11,977 nucleotides of DNA, taken from NCBI GenBank assembly GCA_016929205.1, contig JAFGJF010000587.1, positions 1 to 11,977 on the forward strand, written 5' to 3'. Positions 11,093 to 11,977 of this stretch are shown piece after piece; position 1 is the first letter of the stretch; every line of letters starts with the position of its first letter. The stretch comes from Anaerolineae bacterium. Lineage in GTDB: Bacteria; Chloroflexota; Anaerolineae; JAFGEY01. A program made the translations under genes and the position numbers. Below the pieces are notes generated by a model that was given only the letters and a program-made list of their open reading frames with translations, searched no databases and was not told where the DNA came from.

Positions 11093-11977
11093 TCACGGGC
11101 AGCGCACGATATCCTGGGCCCATAGACAGTCGGCGCAGGAAGGGTTCCAACCCCAGCATCCCTCATTTCGCTCGCGCAGATCGCAGCTATCGCGCAAATC
11201 ACAGTCCGGGCAAGAGGGAAAACGAAAATCGCGCACCTCGCTGCGAAAACGGCAATACACCTCCGACGTCCAGATCTCGCGCAAGGACTGCTCGGTGATG
11301 TTGCCCAGGGCATAACGCGAGACGTTTCTGCGCCGCCCGTCGATGGTCAGATAGCTGTAACTGTGGGCCAACGCATAACAAGGCACCACGCTGCCGTCCC
11401 ACCCGATCACCGCCGCCCGGTCGCCCACAAACCGGCAGCGCGGTTCCGCACCCCAGTGCATACGCGGCAAGTCGAGCACACCCAATAGAACCCAGGCGTC
11501 AGCATTGATCGGCCAATTGCCGCTGCTAAAAGGCGGGCGAGGCTCGTAGCCATACAGGATTTCGCCGCGCATCTCGTCGGTATAGGCCAAAACGTTGCTG
11601 ACCAGGACGCGGGCAGCATTAAGCCGTGACGCCAGCCCACTCAGATCCCCCAACTCGGCGATGTTGCTGCGCAAAGCGACAAACTCAATCCCCAGCGCCG
11701 GCGTCAGGGACCCCAACGCCTTTTTGACCTCATTCAGATGGCGGATGTTATCCAAAACCTGGGCCATCGCCGCGCCGCGCACGCCGGCATAGGTCTCGGC
11801 CTTGACCCCATCGAGTGAAACGACCAGGCGATCCACGCCCAATTCGACCAGCTCCCGGGACATGGTCCTGTCCAGCAAGAGGCCGTTGGTGCCGATCGTC
11901 ACCGCCAGGCCACGCTCGCGCACCATCCGCACCATATCCAGGAGATGTGGGTGCAACAACGGCTCGCCGAGCCCGCT
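11093..11977 (-). CDS. Radical SAM/SPASM protein, probable tungsten-enzyme cofactor maturase (5' end outside window)
   Basis: The last 294 residues are present. The frame is open through the right edge, and its first residues read S-G-L-G-E-P-L-L-H-P, the conserved GEP strand of radical SAM barrels. The CxxxCxxC cluster motif therefore lies outside the window. Core segments include G-T-N-G-L-L-L and V-S-L-D-G. The C-terminal third is a SPASM-type domain for auxiliary Fe-S clusters: V-P-C-Y-A, then C-P-D-C-D-L-R-D-S-C, and an end with C-W-G-W-N-P-S-C-A-D-C-L-W-A-Q-D-I-V-R-C-P. That ending resembles the maturases found beside tungsten-containing aldehyde ferredoxin oxidoreductases (TIGR04317-like), and two MoaD-like genes follow within 6 nt. 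The assignment rests on remembered family features; other SPASM families are possible. Confidence 0.75.
   Translation of the reverse strand, partial: SGLGEPLLHPHLLDMVRMVRERGLAVTIGTNGLLLDRTMSRELVELGVDRLVVSLDGVKAETYAGVRGAAMAQVLDNIRHLNEVKKALGSLTPALGIEFVALRSNIAELGDLSGLASRLNAARVLVSNVLAYTDEMRGEILYGYEPRPPFSSGNWPINADAWVLLGVLDLPRMHWGAEPRCRFVGDRAAVIGWDGSVVPCYALAHSYSYLTIDGRRRNVSRYALGNITEQSLREIWTSEVYCRFRSEVRDFRFPSCPDCDLRDSCDLRERNEGCWGWNPSCADCLWAQDIVRCP

Overview
The window looks like chromosomal DNA of a GC-rich bacterium, most plausibly an anaerobic or facultative Chloroflexota (Anaerolineae/Caldilineae-like). The guess rests on the style of the CCCH-repeat protein, a DUF1847 protein, a NifB-like fragment, and a tungsten-cofactor-type radical SAM gene beside MoaD-like carriers. 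No rRNA, tRNA or marker gene is present, so the placement is tentative. Promoters are easy to read by eye: several near-consensus -35/-10 pairs, often with an extended -10 (TGn).

Left part (1-4063). Two divergent promoters open the window: one fires left out of it, the other drives a protein built of seven 35-residue Cys/His repeats. Next comes a thiamine-diphosphate enzyme of the acetolactate synthase-like superfamily with its own promoter. It converges on a minus-strand DUF1847 cysteine-rich protein.

Middle part (4064-7353). A ZIP-family metal transporter converges on a SlyD-type prolyl isomerase across a strong bidirectional terminator. Upstream of slyD on the minus strand lie a CspA-family cold-shock protein and a DEAD-box RNA helicase. 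Both have near-consensus promoters, and both have terminator-like hairpins in their leaders. This reads as an RNA/protein-chaperone block that may be controlled by attenuation.

Right part (7354-11977). On the plus strand follow a short QueG-like double [4Fe-4S] protein, a SUMF1/FGE-fold protein lacking the catalytic cysteine pair, a NifB-like fragment that has lost its radical SAM cluster motif, and a macrodomain hydrolase coupled to the fragment by an ATGA overlap. On the minus strand, entering from the right edge, is a compact operon: a SPASM-type radical SAM protein (probably a tungsten-enzyme cofactor maturase), a MoaD-like carrier ending in GGG, and a second MoaD-like protein with no GG terminus and a 35-residue tail. 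The codons for the GGG tail of the first carrier are also the Shine-Dalgarno sequence of the second.

The points most worth following up are the attenuator-like leaders of the helicase and csp genes, the paired carrier arrangement in the presumed tungsten-cofactor operon, the seven-repeat zinc-binding-like protein, and the headless but otherwise intact NifB reading frame.
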